Assembly (NCBI GenBank): GCA_004124475.1
Contig: SCKK01000003.1
Span: 58,540-122,539 of the forward strand
Direction: 5' to 3'
DNA from: Fidelibacterota bacterium
GTDB taxonomy: Bacteria; Fidelibacterota; Marinisomatia; Marinisomatales; SCKK01
Length of the DNA stretch: 64,000 nt
In this document: piece by piece, positions 15,725-24,725 of the stretch
Numbering within the stretch: the first letter of the stretch is position 1
How the letters are laid out: each line of letters opens with the position of its first letter
The notes under the pieces: generated by a model
What the model saw: only the letters and a program-made list of their open reading frames with translations
Told to the model about the DNA's origin: nothing
The model's database searches: none
Position numbers and translations under genes: made by a program

Positions 15725-17335
15725 TTAGTAAACTTTTTCTATTCCTTTCCAGTTTTTATTCCAAACAATTCGATATTTTCCTTTTTGTTCAAGTTTACCC
15801 CCAAATAAATCAATAGTTTTGATTCTTTTTGATTTGTTTACGGTAATTGAACAAACTAAACTATCAATTAATCCGGAACTCCTCAATTGTCTTTTACGTA
15901 AATCGGTATCATATATTGTTACTCGAATATATTTTGTTGGTAAACACAGTGGAATTATTGAGTTAATTTCTTTTTTTGATTTTCGTATTGCATAGCGAAC
16001 AATTTTTTTATAATCCTTCCTAATTAAATCTACAATTTCCTCATTATACTCAGGGTAAATAAATAAACTAGGGTCGTTAATAATAATTGAAAATCCTCTG
16101 CGAAAAGGTTTTGTTTCTCTTAATTCATATTTTCTTTTAAAAATAAAATTAGTGTTTTTATGATACTCTATCGGGAAGTTACTTTTTGTTATGGTTAGTA
16201 TATTAAGGAATTTTCTTAACAGTTTTGGCAGTTTTATTTTAGGTATAAAAAATAACAGGTCTTCTTCTAATACTCCTGTATAACCATTTATATCATCACT
16301 ATTTTTTAACCTCTCTCTTTTTAAGATTTTCCCATCGTAACCAGCCCATCCAAGCAAACTGTGCTTGGATTTTAGAGAAAAGAAATATCTATCAAATCCA
16401 CTAGCGAAATATTCAGCAATTACAGCAGTCCTAAAAGCATAATAGTTTACCTCCTCGAAATCCAATAATGCATTCTCAGTGAAAATATTTAGTTGTGTTT
16501 TTCCATCCAAAATTACATTCTCTAAACAATCGACTACTTTCCATTTTGGTGCATTGGCTTGAGCTTTTAATTCTTGAATAAACAGTTGTTTAGGAACAAC
16601 AAGGTTTTTGCTTTGAAAAAAATCTCTATTTAAAATCATGAATACTTTAAATGCCAAGGCAAATCCATTACATATATCTAATAAATCATCAAACATCCGA
16701 ATGATTTCCTTAGTTCTTATCTCATATGGCTTTCCCCTCTTACCTTTATAAATAGTGTCGCTCTCTTTAAATGTTATACCTCCATGTGCAATTCCGTTTC
16801 TTATTATATTATGATAGCACGTAGTTGTGTAACTAAATTTTGTTTTTTGAACTTCCTCAACACAATTATAAATATCTAAACCATCAATTGGTTTACCTCT
16901 TTGAAGTCTATTATTGTAGGCAATAAATCGAATATATTTGTGATAAACAGCTTCTATTAATTTGAGATAATTGAAATGAATGAAATTCTCGATGAATCTT
17001 ATAACATCAATATTATTATCTGGTATGAAATTGTCATGAATTCTTTTTTCATTTATTTTATTCAATGATATTATAGCAATATTCAATTCATGATCGGTAT
17101 CCCAATAAACATCAACTAACCAACTAGGATTTTCATATTTAAAATTGGTCAAGAAGGTTAAGAAATCATAGTAGGTCTGTTCATTGTAAAATTTCTGAGG
17201 TCTTTCAGTAATATACTCTTTTAATGACAAGAACTTAGCATCTATGGTATTAGCAAGTACCGGAAAGTTATCAATGATTTTTTCATTCCAGTATTTGTTT
17301 ACGACTCTAGTTGTAGGACATTCTTCAAGTACCAT
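15725..17335 (-). CDS. Unknown 536-aa protein with an RX4H (HEPN-like) motif
   Basis: I do not recognise a named family. The N-terminal half is helical, and within it NIIRNGIAHGG contains R179-N-G-I-A-H184, the RX4-6H catalytic signature of HEPN ribonucleases in its usual context (hydrophobic helix, R-N, A-H-G). The C-terminal half is longer and mixed alpha/beta with many Lys/Arg (RKSKKEINSIIPL, TIYDTDLRKRQL). It lies 57 bp upstream of hsdM on the same strand and directly downstream of a second HEPN-like gene, so it is probably part of the R-M operon. By analogy with PrrC, a HEPN anticodon nuclease that rides with type I R-M, it could be a latent RNase; that is inference. Confidence 0.6.
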   Translation of the reverse strand: MVLEECPTTRVVNKYWNEKIIDNFPVLANTIDAKFLSLKEYITERPQKFYNEQTYYDFLTFLTNFKYENPSWLVDVYWDTDHELNIAIISLNKINEKRIHDNFIPDNNIDVIRFIENFIHFNYLKLIEAVYHKYIRFIAYNNRLQRGKPIDGLDIYNCVEEVQKTKFSYTTTCYHNIIRNGIAHGGITFKESDTIYKGKRGKPYEIRTKEIIRMFDDLLDICNGFALAFKVFMILNRDFFQSKNLVVPKQLFIQELKAQANAPKWKVVDCLENVILDGKTQLNIFTENALLDFEEVNYYAFRTAVIAEYFASGFDRYFFSLKSKHSLLGWAGYDGKILKRERLKNSDDINGYTGVLEEDLLFFIPKIKLPKLLRKFLNILTITKSNFPIEYHKNTNFIFKRKYELRETKPFRRGFSIIINDPSLFIYPEYNEEIVDLIRKDYKKIVRYAIRKSKKEINSIIPLCLPTKYIRVTIYDTDLRKRQLRSSGLIDSLVCSITVNKSKRIKTIDLFGGKLEQKGKYRIVWNKNWKGIEKVY

Positions 17336-17386
17336 TGCTGTCTTATAACATGTTTGTTATGTACATTGTTGGTGGTAGTGTTTTTT

Positions 17387-18052
17387 TTAAATTGAGTTTC
17401 TCGATATAAAATTAGAAACTCCTTGATACATTAATTCCACTTGCTCTTTTGAATATTCAGAATATTTTCCGTGAGCTGCCTTATTTCTCAAATCCAACCA
17501 AGATGTCACACCTTTTTGGTCAAGTTTGTTGTAAACTTCAGAAGATGCTAATTCTGAATTCAATAAATCGGCTTTTTTAGGAATGGTTTTTCCGTTTTTG
17601 ATATTTTCCACTGATATAGAGTGTTTATAACAAAGTTGTCTCAGGTGTTCCTCCAATACGCTGCCTATCATAACAGCTGATGCATCCTGATAGCCTTCTA
17701 TTAAAAGGTACTCAGCCATCTCTAAAAAATCAGAAAAAATTTCCGCTGACACAATCCCTTTTACAGTAAATATCCATTCTCCGTCAATTTCTTGTTTTAC
17801 TGCTTTTAATATTCCCCGTCCCTCTTGTGAATGGTATGTGTAAGTATCATTAACTTTTTTGTTAAATTCTACATAAAATGGATGCGATTCACCAAATGTG
17901 TTCTTTAAAAATGAAAGGGAAGAAGAACGGAATTCTTGAAATAATTCTGTGTTTACAAAATTACTGTATTCGCTGTATGAATCAGTCGAAATTACTTTAT
18001 CAGCAAGTACTATCAGTTCGTTTATTCTTTCTTTAACTCTATCGAATTTCAT
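17387..18052 (-). CDS. Unknown 221-aa helical protein with a C-terminal HEPN-like domain
   Basis: The last ~110 residues have the form of small HEPN domains: a helix with AVMIGSVLEEHLRQLC, then SWLDLRNKAAHGKY containing R189-N-K-A-A-H194 (RX4H), and a closing helix (EQVELMYQGVSNFI). The N-terminal part (KERINELIVLADKV, LSFLKNTFGESHPFY) resembles the leading helices of several abortive-infection proteins. First gene of the probable HEPN-HEPN-hsdM-fic-hsdS-hsdR series. Function is inferred only from motif and neighbours. Confidence 0.6.
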   Translation of the reverse strand: MKFDRVKERINELIVLADKVISTDSYSEYSNFVNTELFQEFRSSSLSFLKNTFGESHPFYVEFNKKVNDTYTYHSQEGRGILKAVKQEIDGEWIFTVKGIVSAEIFSDFLEMAEYLLIEGYQDASAVMIGSVLEEHLRQLCYKHSISVENIKNGKTIPKKADLLNSELASSEVYNKLDQKGVTSWLDLRNKAAHGKYSEYSKEQVELMYQGVSNFISRNSI

Positions 18053-18080
18053 TTTATTTAGATTTCATTACCAACATCTC

Positions 18081-18155
18081 GCTAAACCCAATATTGTTTT
18101 TTGCGGGTTTAGTCCTTAATTGATCACTACGTTTTAACCGAAAATACACGTAAAT
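18081..18155. repeat. Dispersed repeat with an 8-bp inverted repeat (copy 1)
   Basis: GCTAAACCCAATATTG ... GCGGGTTTAG ... TACGTTTTAACCGAAA ... ACGTA is shared with 60583-60656. The arms CTAAACCC (18082-18089) and GGGTTTAG (18105-18112) pair perfectly. Both copies sit about 30-55 bp upstream of the start codon of a minus-strand gene (HEPN-like gene here, DsrE-like fragment there). Confidence 0.7.
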
Positions 18156-18184
18156 ACCCTTTTTATTAGTATCAATGACCATCC

Positions 18185-18247
18185 TTGAAACTTTCCTTAA
18201 CTGTCTCATATTGAACCGTAAAACTCATTTATACTGTCTCATATCCC
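18185..18247. repeat. Second dispersed repeat, related to 56417-56479
   Basis: TTTCCTTAACTGTCTCATATT followed by CGTAAAACTCATTTATACTG and TCTCATATCCC aligns, with roughly three of four bases matching, to 56417-56479. Short spaced GTCTCATA words recur inside it. Confidence 0.5.
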
Positions 18248-18278
18248 GTCTCGAAAGTAATGTCTCACAACCAATGAG

Positions 18279-18413
18279 TCAACGCCCAAAACCAGCCATG
18301 GGTACGGAAAATTCAAGCCACACTCCTGTTCGCTGTTTTTTCCTATACATAAAAAAGCCGATGCCAATCACTCCAAATATCATTCCCCAAATTATTGTCG
18401 ATTCGCTGCCCAT
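18279..18413 (-). pseudogene. Fragment of a small membrane protein
   Basis: 44 residues: MGSESTIIWGMIFGVIGIGF then FMYRKKQRTGV, a TM helix ending in a basic cluster, then an out-of-character end. Shifting frame after GVW gives NFPYPWLVLG, which continues a second TM helix. It is probably a frameshifted remnant of a small two-helix protein. The rest of 18053-18440 holds only the two repeats. Confidence 0.35.
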
Positions 18414-18440
18414 TTTAGAATGAACCGGCGGGTAGAAGGG

Positions 18441-18695
18441 TCAGCTTGAGCGTTTTGTTAGGGGCTTTTGATGCTGTGCTACATAAAGAGCCAGCAACCT
18501 ACGGATCATTGATTGATAAGAAGTGTGGTGTTTTTTGGCTTCTTTCTTGAAAAATTCAACACTGGACTTATTTAATGACATAGTGACCTTAATGTTTTCC
18601 TCTTTAAAAACCAACTCTTCGGGTGGGGGAAGAAAATCATCAACCACTCTCAAGCTCCCAAGAGGCTCATCAGTGTATTTTATTTTCTTCTTCAT
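18441..18695 (-). CDS. brnA: BrnA-like / CopG-type antitoxin
   Basis: 84 aa from ATG 18695 (MKKKIKYTDEP); the ORF also opens further upstream inside the toxin gene, but this start gives the usual antitoxin form. The region KVTMSLNKSSVEFFKKEAKK then SYQSMIRRLLALYV is a ribbon-helix-helix DNA-binding fold. It overlaps the upstream BrnT-like toxin gene by 26 bp. The C-terminus KPLTKRSS is encoded by GCCCCTAACAAAACGCTCAAG, which looks like the start of a cassette recombination site rather than conserved protein. Confidence 0.75.
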   Translation of the reverse strand: MKKKIKYTDEPLGSLRVVDDFLPPPEELVFKEENIKVTMSLNKSSVEFFKKEAKKHHTSYQSMIRRLLALYVAQHQKPLTKRSS

Positions 18696-19044
18696 ATATC
18701 TTTTTTCCTCTCCTCCAATATCCTGCACCGATTATTCGAATGACGTCACCTCGAAAAGAAAAACGTACCGTTAGAATTCCTTCACCAACTTGACCAATAC
18801 AATAATATCGTTTTTCAGTATTACTATGTTTCAAATCTTCGGCAATAACTCGATTAGAGTCAGCAAAGGCATATTGAGCTAATTCGAATGAGACGCCATG
18901 TTTTGCTTGATTTTCACAATCCTTTGCTTCATCCCATTCAAAACGTATCTTTGCCATAAAGAAATTATACCAGAATCGGTAATAATTGCCATAATATTAT
19001 ACATATCATAATATGGTTGTTTTTTTGGTCTTGCCCCTAACAAA
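18454..19044. repeat. 12-bp inverted repeat bracketing the toxin-antitoxin pair
   Basis: TTTGTTAGGGGC at 18454-18465 and its exact reverse complement GCCCCTAACAAA at 19033-19044 flank brnT-brnA. The GTTAGG/CCTAAC cores and the following ACGCTCAAG resemble integron attC ends. The left copy lies inside the 3' end of brnA. Confidence 0.6.
18670..18957 (-). CDS. brnT: BrnT-like toxin (DUF497 ribonuclease)
   Basis: 95 aa. Begins KIRFEWDEAKDCENQAKHGVSF, the DUF497/BrnT signature (FEWDxxKxxxNxxKHGVxF), and ends with a strand ILTVRFSFRGDVIRIIGAGYWRRGKKIYEE matching the R-x-R-I-I-S-A-R-x(5)E-x(3)Y region, with GAGYWRRG in place of SARxAxxxE. Members are RelE-fold RNases neutralised by the adjacent BrnA. 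It is first in the pair, with the antitoxin overlapping downstream, as in brnTA operons. Confidence 0.85.
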   Translation of the reverse strand: MAKIRFEWDEAKDCENQAKHGVSFELAQYAFADSNRVIAEDLKHSNTEKRYYCIGQVGEGILTVRFSFRGDVIRIIGAGYWRRGKKIYEEENKIH

Positions 19045-19129
19045 TTATTCTATAGTTTTTGTATAATATCAACCTGGATTCAGAGAATTGGCGATTACTA
19101 ATTCATTGCTGAAAAATTAGAATCCATTA

Positions 19130-19678
19130 TTAATCTTTATTTCTTTCCCACATCTCTTCCTTACCGCCATCTTCCATGTTTTGATACCTCGCCGCAACAA
19201 ACAGATAATCGGATAGACGATTCACAAATACCAACAAATGTTCATTTACAGGATTACTCTTATGAAGTGTTACAAGATCCCGTTCAGCCCTGCGGCAAAC
19301 CGAACGGCTATATTGTAATTGGGCAGCGGCTGGAGATCCACCGGGAAGAATAAATTCCTTTAATGGAGGTAACAATTTATTCAATTGATCAAGGGCGGAT
19401 TCCAAATATTCCACGTCCTTTTTCGAAACCAACCCCAAATCTTCATCTACAATAGCTAATTCCCCACCACTATTAAACAGGATATGCTGAACCTTATAAA
19501 GTGTCTTAGTAATGGCTGAATGTACATTTTTTGAAAGTACAACCCCAATCACAGAATTGGTCTCATCCAGGGAGCCAATTGCCGCTATCCGAGGATCATC
19601 CTTTAACACCCGTTCTCCTTTAGCTAAAGAGGTTGAACCGTCATCGCCTGTTTTTGTATAGACTTTTGTGATACGCAT
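19130..19678 (-). CDS. PduO-type ATP:cob(I)alamin adenosyltransferase
   Basis: 182 aa, typical size. Family motifs: KVYTKTGDDGSTSL at the N-terminus, GSLDETNSVIG, and LPGGSPAAAQLQYSRSVCRRAERDLVTL with the conserved R-x3-RR-AER ATP/corrinoid contacts; then VNRLSDYLFVAARY. It converts cob(I)alamin to adenosylcobalamin, so the host probably uses B12-dependent enzymes. It stands alone on the minus strand downstream of the toxin-antitoxin cassette. Confidence 0.93.
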   Translation of the reverse strand: MRITKVYTKTGDDGSTSLAKGERVLKDDPRIAAIGSLDETNSVIGVVLSKNVHSAITKTLYKVQHILFNSGGELAIVDEDLGLVSKKDVEYLESALDQLNKLLPPLKEFILPGGSPAAAQLQYSRSVCRRAERDLVTLHKSNPVNEHLLVFVNRLSDYLFVAARYQNMEDGGKEEMWERNKD

Positions 19679-19847
19679 ACAAATAGTTTAGTGATACCTT
19701 GTGATGGTTACCAGTGAAAATTGATATTAAGTGGTAATTACTCAGTCACCGGTAGGCTTATTAAGAACCAAGACTTTATTATTATCACATAATTTTATTC
19801 TTTTGTTCTTGGAATTTGGTTCTCCCGACACTTCGGGTACGGGATCT

Positions 19848-19864
19848 CCCCCGATAAATCGGGG
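19848..19864. repeat. CCCCGAT hairpin between cobalamin and nuo genes
   Basis: CCCCGATAAATCGGGG, preceded by a further small hairpin (TCCCGACACTTCGGGTA). It belongs to the palindrome family also at 7118-7134 and 42237-42253. Confidence 0.6.
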
Positions 19865-19922
19865 CTCCGATTGGTACTTGGATCATCACATCTGTTTCCC
19901 AAACCTAAACTGAGGCAATACT

Positions 19923-21377
19923 TTACGTGTAAATCCTGGCAGCCTGGGTGACGGTATCAATCAGCCACCCTGGAAGAACCCCAAAAAACATGATAGAAAT
20001 CGCTAATATGAAAATAACCACGGATAACAATGGATGTAGAAAGGGAACCAGAGTTTCTTCCGATGTTCTCATATACATATTTACGATTAATCGAACATAA
20101 TAATAGACAGAAACCAATGTGTTGAGAATTGCGATAATAATAAGCCAAATGTACCCCTCTGAGATTGCGCTACTGAACAAAGTGTATTTTGCCACAAATC
20201 CGGCAGTCGGTGGAAAACCGGCAAGAGACAACATAAATAGAGCCAGTGATGCGGACAGCCAGGGATGCTTTGATGCCAATCCTTCATAATCTTTAAAATT
20301 CACCCCCTTCTCTTCTTTTTCAAGTAAAGAGATAATTCCAAATGCACCCAGGTTCATGACCGAATAAACCAAAAGATAAAACAGAATTGCAGACACTCCC
20401 ATCTCATTCAACACCAAAATCCCAATACAGAGATAACCGGCATGGGTCACACTCGAAAATGCAAGCATCCGCTTTACATTTGTTTGCACAAGGGCAGAAA
20501 TATTACCCACGATCATGGTTAATAAAGCAAGAGCCCACAGCAAATCCTGCCAATCTGCATGAAGCGCTGGAAAGGCGACCAAAAACACTTTTAAAAGCGC
20601 TCCGAACCCCGCAGCTTTCGGTGCAGTACAGAGAAATGCTGTGACAGAAGTGGGAGCACCCTGGTAAACATCCGGCGACCACATATGGAACGGGACAAGA
20701 GCCACTTTGAAGGCAAATCCAACCAATAATAATCCAATCCCCAAGGAGAGAAGCGTATCTGACAGAATTTCATTATTGGTTATGGCGGAAGCAATATGTT
20801 GAAAATTAGTTGTCCCAGTCGTGCCATAAACCAGTACAGCTCCAAAAAGGAAAAATCCAGTAGCAAAAGCGCCCAGCAGAAGATACTTGATTGCTGATTC
20901 GTTGCTGAATACATCGTGTCTCAAAAATCCCACAAGGACATACAGTGATAATGATAACAGTTCCATGCCCAGGAAAATAATAACAAGGTCATTTCCCCGG
21001 GTCATGAGCATCATTCCCATGGTGGCAAAAAGTATTAAAGCGAAGTATTCTCCCCGGGTTTCACCTCCCTTTCGTTCGAGATAATTGTACGAGATTACCA
21101 TCGTTACAATACCGGCAGTCATGTATAATAAATCAAAGAACGTCGAATAGTCATTCAACGTGACCATTCCTTGAAACAGAATAAATGACGAACCGAAATT
21201 CTTTGAAGCAAAGCCACCCGCTATGACCAAACTCAAGATCCCCACGCCTAACATTGCAGCCCTCTGGGAACGAGCAAACAATTCAATGGACAAAATTATT
21301 AAAGCTCCCACCAATAATACAATTTCCGGAAGAATTCCCCACAAATCCTGGCGTGTAAAGTATAGACTTAAATCCAT
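19923..21377 (-). CDS. nuoN: NADH-quinone oxidoreductase subunit N, cluster with nuoEFG
   Basis: 484 aa, about 14 TM helices. Antiporter-type channel marks: FLGMELLSLSLYVLVGF (conserved Glu), VGFAFKVALVPFHMWSPDVY (Lys in the broken helix) and FLCTAPKAAGFGALLKV. NuoN is one of three proton-pumping membrane-arm subunits. Last gene of the complete nuo series. The 312-bp gap to the antiporter-like gene upstream contains repeats, so it may have its own promoter. Confidence 0.93.
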   Translation of the reverse strand: MDLSLYFTRQDLWGILPEIVLLVGALIILSIELFARSQRAAMLGVGILSLVIAGGFASKNFGSSFILFQGMVTLNDYSTFFDLLYMTAGIVTMVISYNYLERKGGETRGEYFALILFATMGMMLMTRGNDLVIIFLGMELLSLSLYVLVGFLRHDVFSNESAIKYLLLGAFATGFFLFGAVLVYGTTGTTNFQHIASAITNNEILSDTLLSLGIGLLLVGFAFKVALVPFHMWSPDVYQGAPTSVTAFLCTAPKAAGFGALLKVFLVAFPALHADWQDLLWALALLTMIVGNISALVQTNVKRMLAFSSVTHAGYLCIGILVLNEMGVSAILFYLLVYSVMNLGAFGIISLLEKEEKGVNFKDYEGLASKHPWLSASLALFMLSLAGFPPTAGFVAKYTLFSSAISEGYIWLIIIAILNTLVSVYYYVRLIVNMYMRTSEETLVPFLHPLLSVVIFILAISIMFFGVLPGWLIDTVTQAARIYT

Positions 21378-21689
21378 ATTATTTTTCGTAAATATTCAGC
21401 CTATTTTCCGGAAAAAGGCTAAGGCTAAGACTATGATGAATTAATAAGAGCATTTAGCTCCTCAATGATATTTCTTGTACATAGTATCCTGCGGACAGAT
21501 TCAACCAAAATACCCTTTGTTATTTTGTTAAGGTATGACTTACTATTTATTATTTTAATATTCATTCTTCCTTGTACAGTCACTTCGTTCCTTATAGTGC
21601 AGGCGTTATTCCTTCTTCATTATTCCCCATCTATCTTTTCCTCTGCCTTCGCCTGCGCCTTAGCCTGAATTGTTACCAATTTTCTATCC
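21378..21689. other. Repeat-bearing gap between the antiporter gene and nuoN
   Basis: 312 bp without a convincing gene. It contains GTACAGTCACTTCGTTCCTTA then GTGCAGGC, shared almost exactly with 27758-27791 (GTACAGTCACTTCGCTCCTTA then GAGGCAGGC), and a TC-rich run with CTTCGCCTGCGCCTTAGCCTG. Confidence 0.5.
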
Positions 21690-23168
21690 TTAAACAAAAA
21701 AGACCCATGTCACAAGAAAGAAAATGGGAATAAGGATGGGAATGGAATATTTGATCATGTATCCGAAAAAGCTGGGCATATCAATATCCATTTCCTGTGC
21801 GATGGATTTTACCATGAAATTGGGTGCATTCCCGATGTAGGTATTTGCACCCATAAACACAGCGCCGGCAGAGATAGCCAAAAGCGTCATTCCTAATTCA
21901 TTCATCAGAATGTCGGGATCACCCCCTGCCGTATTAAAGAAGACGAGATAGGTAGGAGCGTTATCCAAGAAACTTGATAATATTCCCGTTGCCCAAAAAT
22001 AGATCGCATTCACCGGTTCACCTTCGGGACCGGACACTGCCCCCACAATAGCCCGGAGCACACCATCTTTTCCCGCTTTAAGTATCGCAATGGCGGGAAT
22101 AATCGTCACAAAAATTGCCGCAAAGAGCTTTGCCACTTCTAATATGGGAAACCAGCTATATTCGTTTCGCTCACGTACCTCCTTAGACGTTGCCTTCCAA
22201 CTGATAACGACCAGGGACAATAGCAAAATATCTCTGGTAAGATTCTGCAGCAACACTTCAACATGGAAAACTGTAAAGGAAATATGTGGATTCCAAAATC
22301 CGCTCAGCAGCACAGACCCGATTGCACCTAAAAGAAGCAGCAAATTAATCTTCCCCTCGATTCCAAATTTTTCCTGATTTCCCTCTTCGACGGGAGCTGA
22401 CTGCACCACTTCACGTTTGAAATAGTAAGAATCAATCAGATAGAAAAGTATCAGAAGAATGATAGTAACCATTATCATGGGGAGTAACATGGCTTTTGTC
22501 GTCCAGAAAAAGTTGACACCTTTTAAAAATCCAAGAAATAAGGGTGGGTCACCTAAAGGAGTCAGTGATCCGCCAATATTTGCCACTAAAAAGATGAAAA
22601 AGATCACAACGTGGACCTTTTTTTGTCGCCATTTGTTGGCTCTGATTAAGGGGCGAATTAACAACATGGCGGCCCCCGTCGTGCCCATCCAACTGGCGAG
22701 GATTGTTCCTAACAAAAGAATACCCAAATTAACAGGGGGACTACCCCTAAGTGATCCGGTCAATCTCACACCACCGGCAATGGTAAAAAGCGCCAACAGT
22801 AAAATGATAAACGGAAAATATTCTAAAAGAGAAACGTGCAATAATTCAAATACGGTTACACTGATCCCAAATTCCATCAGCATTGGAATTAACAGGACAA
22901 GAGCCCAGAATGCAGAAATTTTCCCAAAATGATGATGCCAGATACGAGGAGCCACAAGCGGGAAAATAGCGATGGATAAAAGAATTCCAGCAAAGGGAAT
23001 CACCCACGGAAGTGTCAATTCAGTCCCGTCCATATGTGGTGTAGATTGAACCTCATGACCATCAGACACGGAGTGGTTCGAATGTTGATTATCAAGATCA
23101 CCTGTTGCATAGAGGGGAAATGCAAATATCAGAATGAAGACGGTAATTACCAGTAAAAATCCTCTCAT
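21690..23168 (-). CDS. NhaD/ArsB-like Na+/H+ antiporter within the nuo operon
   Basis: 492 aa, polytopic, with a signal-like first helix (LLVITVFILIFAFPLYATG) and a His-rich exported stretch (QHSNHSVSDGHEVQSTPH). The segment WMGTTGAAMLLIRPLIRANK then NIGGSLTPLGDPPLFLGFLKG is the ion-transporter-superfamily signature of NhaD-type sodium:proton antiporters. The second half repeats the pattern (SSFLDNAPTYLVFF, GANTYIGNAPNFMVKSIA). Its start overlaps the nuoM stop by 4 bases (ATGA), so it is truly embedded in the operon between nuoM and nuoN. It may couple sodium to the proton gradient made by complex I; specificity is inferred. Confidence 0.8.
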   Translation of the reverse strand: MRGFLLVITVFILIFAFPLYATGDLDNQHSNHSVSDGHEVQSTPHMDGTELTLPWVIPFAGILLSIAIFPLVAPRIWHHHFGKISAFWALVLLIPMLMEFGISVTVFELLHVSLLEYFPFIILLLALFTIAGGVRLTGSLRGSPPVNLGILLLGTILASWMGTTGAAMLLIRPLIRANKWRQKKVHVVIFFIFLVANIGGSLTPLGDPPLFLGFLKGVNFFWTTKAMLLPMIMVTIILLILFYLIDSYYFKREVVQSAPVEEGNQEKFGIEGKINLLLLLGAIGSVLLSGFWNPHISFTVFHVEVLLQNLTRDILLLSLVVISWKATSKEVRERNEYSWFPILEVAKLFAAIFVTIIPAIAILKAGKDGVLRAIVGAVSGPEGEPVNAIYFWATGILSSFLDNAPTYLVFFNTAGGDPDILMNELGMTLLAISAGAVFMGANTYIGNAPNFMVKSIAQEMDIDMPSFFGYMIKYSIPILIPIFFLVTWVFFV

Positions 23169-24724
23169 GGTCTCGATTCCCCCTGAATTCCCTTAAATGC
23201 AATTTCCAAATCAATATCAGAACTTTCGCTATTAATGGTCATTTCATAATTGTCCACAAGCTGCTTCACAGAGGGTTCGATTCTGTCTAACACCGGTTTG
23301 GGATAAATCCCCAACCACACAATAACAAGGATAATTGGTAAAATAGCCGACCATTCCCGTTTTGAGAGGTCAGAAAGATTTTTATTTTCATCCTTATCCA
23401 GTTTCCCAAAGAAGACCCTTTCCACCATCCATAAAAGATACACCGCTGTGAGGATGACGCCGAAAGTCGCAATAATCACAGCAGTTGGGTGTGTTGCGAA
23501 GGATCCCATGAGAATCAAAAATTCCCCAACAAACCCATTCAACCCGGGTAAACCTATCGAGGCTAAAACAACAATTATAAATACTGTCGAATATTTGGGA
23601 AGAGACCTTGCAAGTCCGCCAAAATCGGAAATCATCCTTGTATGTCGCCTATCGTACAACATTCCCACCAGGAGAAACAGGGCGCCTGTAGAAATTCCAT
23701 GATTCACCATCTGAATAACTCCCCCTGTTATACTGGGGGTCGTCAATGCAAATATTCCCAACACGACAAAACCGAGATGACTCACGCTTGAATACGCCAC
23801 CAACCGTTTTAAATCGGGTTGAACCATAGCCATAAGGGCGCCATAAATGATTCCAACTACAGCTAACGCTATTAGCAGAGGAACAAACTGGGGTAGTACC
23901 TTGGGAAATAGCGGAATACAGAAACGAATGAATCCATATCCCCCCATCTTAAGTAACACCCCCGCGAGAATAATTGACCCCGCTGTAGGCGCTTCCGTAT
24001 GGGCATCAGGCAACCAGGTGTGGAATGGAAATAGAGGAATTTTAATGGCAAAACTGAGAGCGAACGCAAGGAAAAGATAATATTGAGCTTTCATGGGAAG
24101 TGCAAGAAGGGCTAAATCGCTGAATGCCAGTGAAGGATGTCCCAATTGATATTTGGTTTGAACAAAGAGATAAATGATTGCAACTAACATGAACAGTGAG
24201 CCCAGCATGGTAAACAAAACAAATTTAATGGCTGCATAAATTCGTCTTCCTGATCCCCAAATGCCTATAACGAAATACATGGGGATCAACATGGCTTCCC
24301 AGAAGATATAAAAGAAGAAAAGATCAGTTACTACGAACACCCCAACCATTGCCGATTCCATCACCAATAGTGATACCATGAACCCTTTTACACTTTTTTG
24401 AATTGATGTCCAGGAAGCCAATACAGCAATGGGGCCTAAAAATGTAGTCAATAGGACTAAAAAGAGGCTAATGCCGTCAACTCCCACTGCAAAATCAACC
24501 CCCCATTGAGGAATCCACGGTATCCGTTCAACAAATTGAAGTTGTGCAATGGGTTTAAAATTTGTGTAGAGAAATATGGAAATAAAAAATTCAAAAATTG
24601 TGATAATCAAAGCGCCCCGCCGGATGATTTTCAGATTGGATTGTTTCACCGAAAGCAGCAATCCTGCCGCTCCCAAAGGGAACCCAATTAAAATCGTCAG
24701 GATATGTTCATTCAGCCAGGTCAT
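23165..24724 (-). CDS. nuoM: NADH-quinone oxidoreductase subunit M, cluster with nuoEFG
   Basis: 519 aa. FYIFWEAMLIPMYFVIGIWG carries the essential Glu; FALSFAIKIPLFPFHTWLPD and HTEAPTAGSIILAGVLLKMG carry the two pump lysines. VSHLGFVVLG and NHGISTGALFLLVGMLYDR complete the NuoM pattern. Proton-pumping membrane-arm subunit. One base separates it from nuoL upstream; it overlaps the antiporter-like gene downstream. Confidence 0.95.
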   Translation of the reverse strand: MTWLNEHILTILIGFPLGAAGLLLSVKQSNLKIIRRGALIITIFEFFISIFLYTNFKPIAQLQFVERIPWIPQWGVDFAVGVDGISLFLVLLTTFLGPIAVLASWTSIQKSVKGFMVSLLVMESAMVGVFVVTDLFFFYIFWEAMLIPMYFVIGIWGSGRRIYAAIKFVLFTMLGSLFMLVAIIYLFVQTKYQLGHPSLAFSDLALLALPMKAQYYLFLAFALSFAIKIPLFPFHTWLPDAHTEAPTAGSIILAGVLLKMGGYGFIRFCIPLFPKVLPQFVPLLIALAVVGIIYGALMAMVQPDLKRLVAYSSVSHLGFVVLGIFALTTPSITGGVIQMVNHGISTGALFLLVGMLYDRRHTRMISDFGGLARSLPKYSTVFIIVVLASIGLPGLNGFVGEFLILMGSFATHPTAVIIATFGVILTAVYLLWMVERVFFGKLDKDENKNLSDLSKREWSAILPIILVIVWLGIYPKPVLDRIEPSVKQLVDNYEMTINSESSDIDLEIAFKGIQGESRP

Positions 24725-24725
24725 G

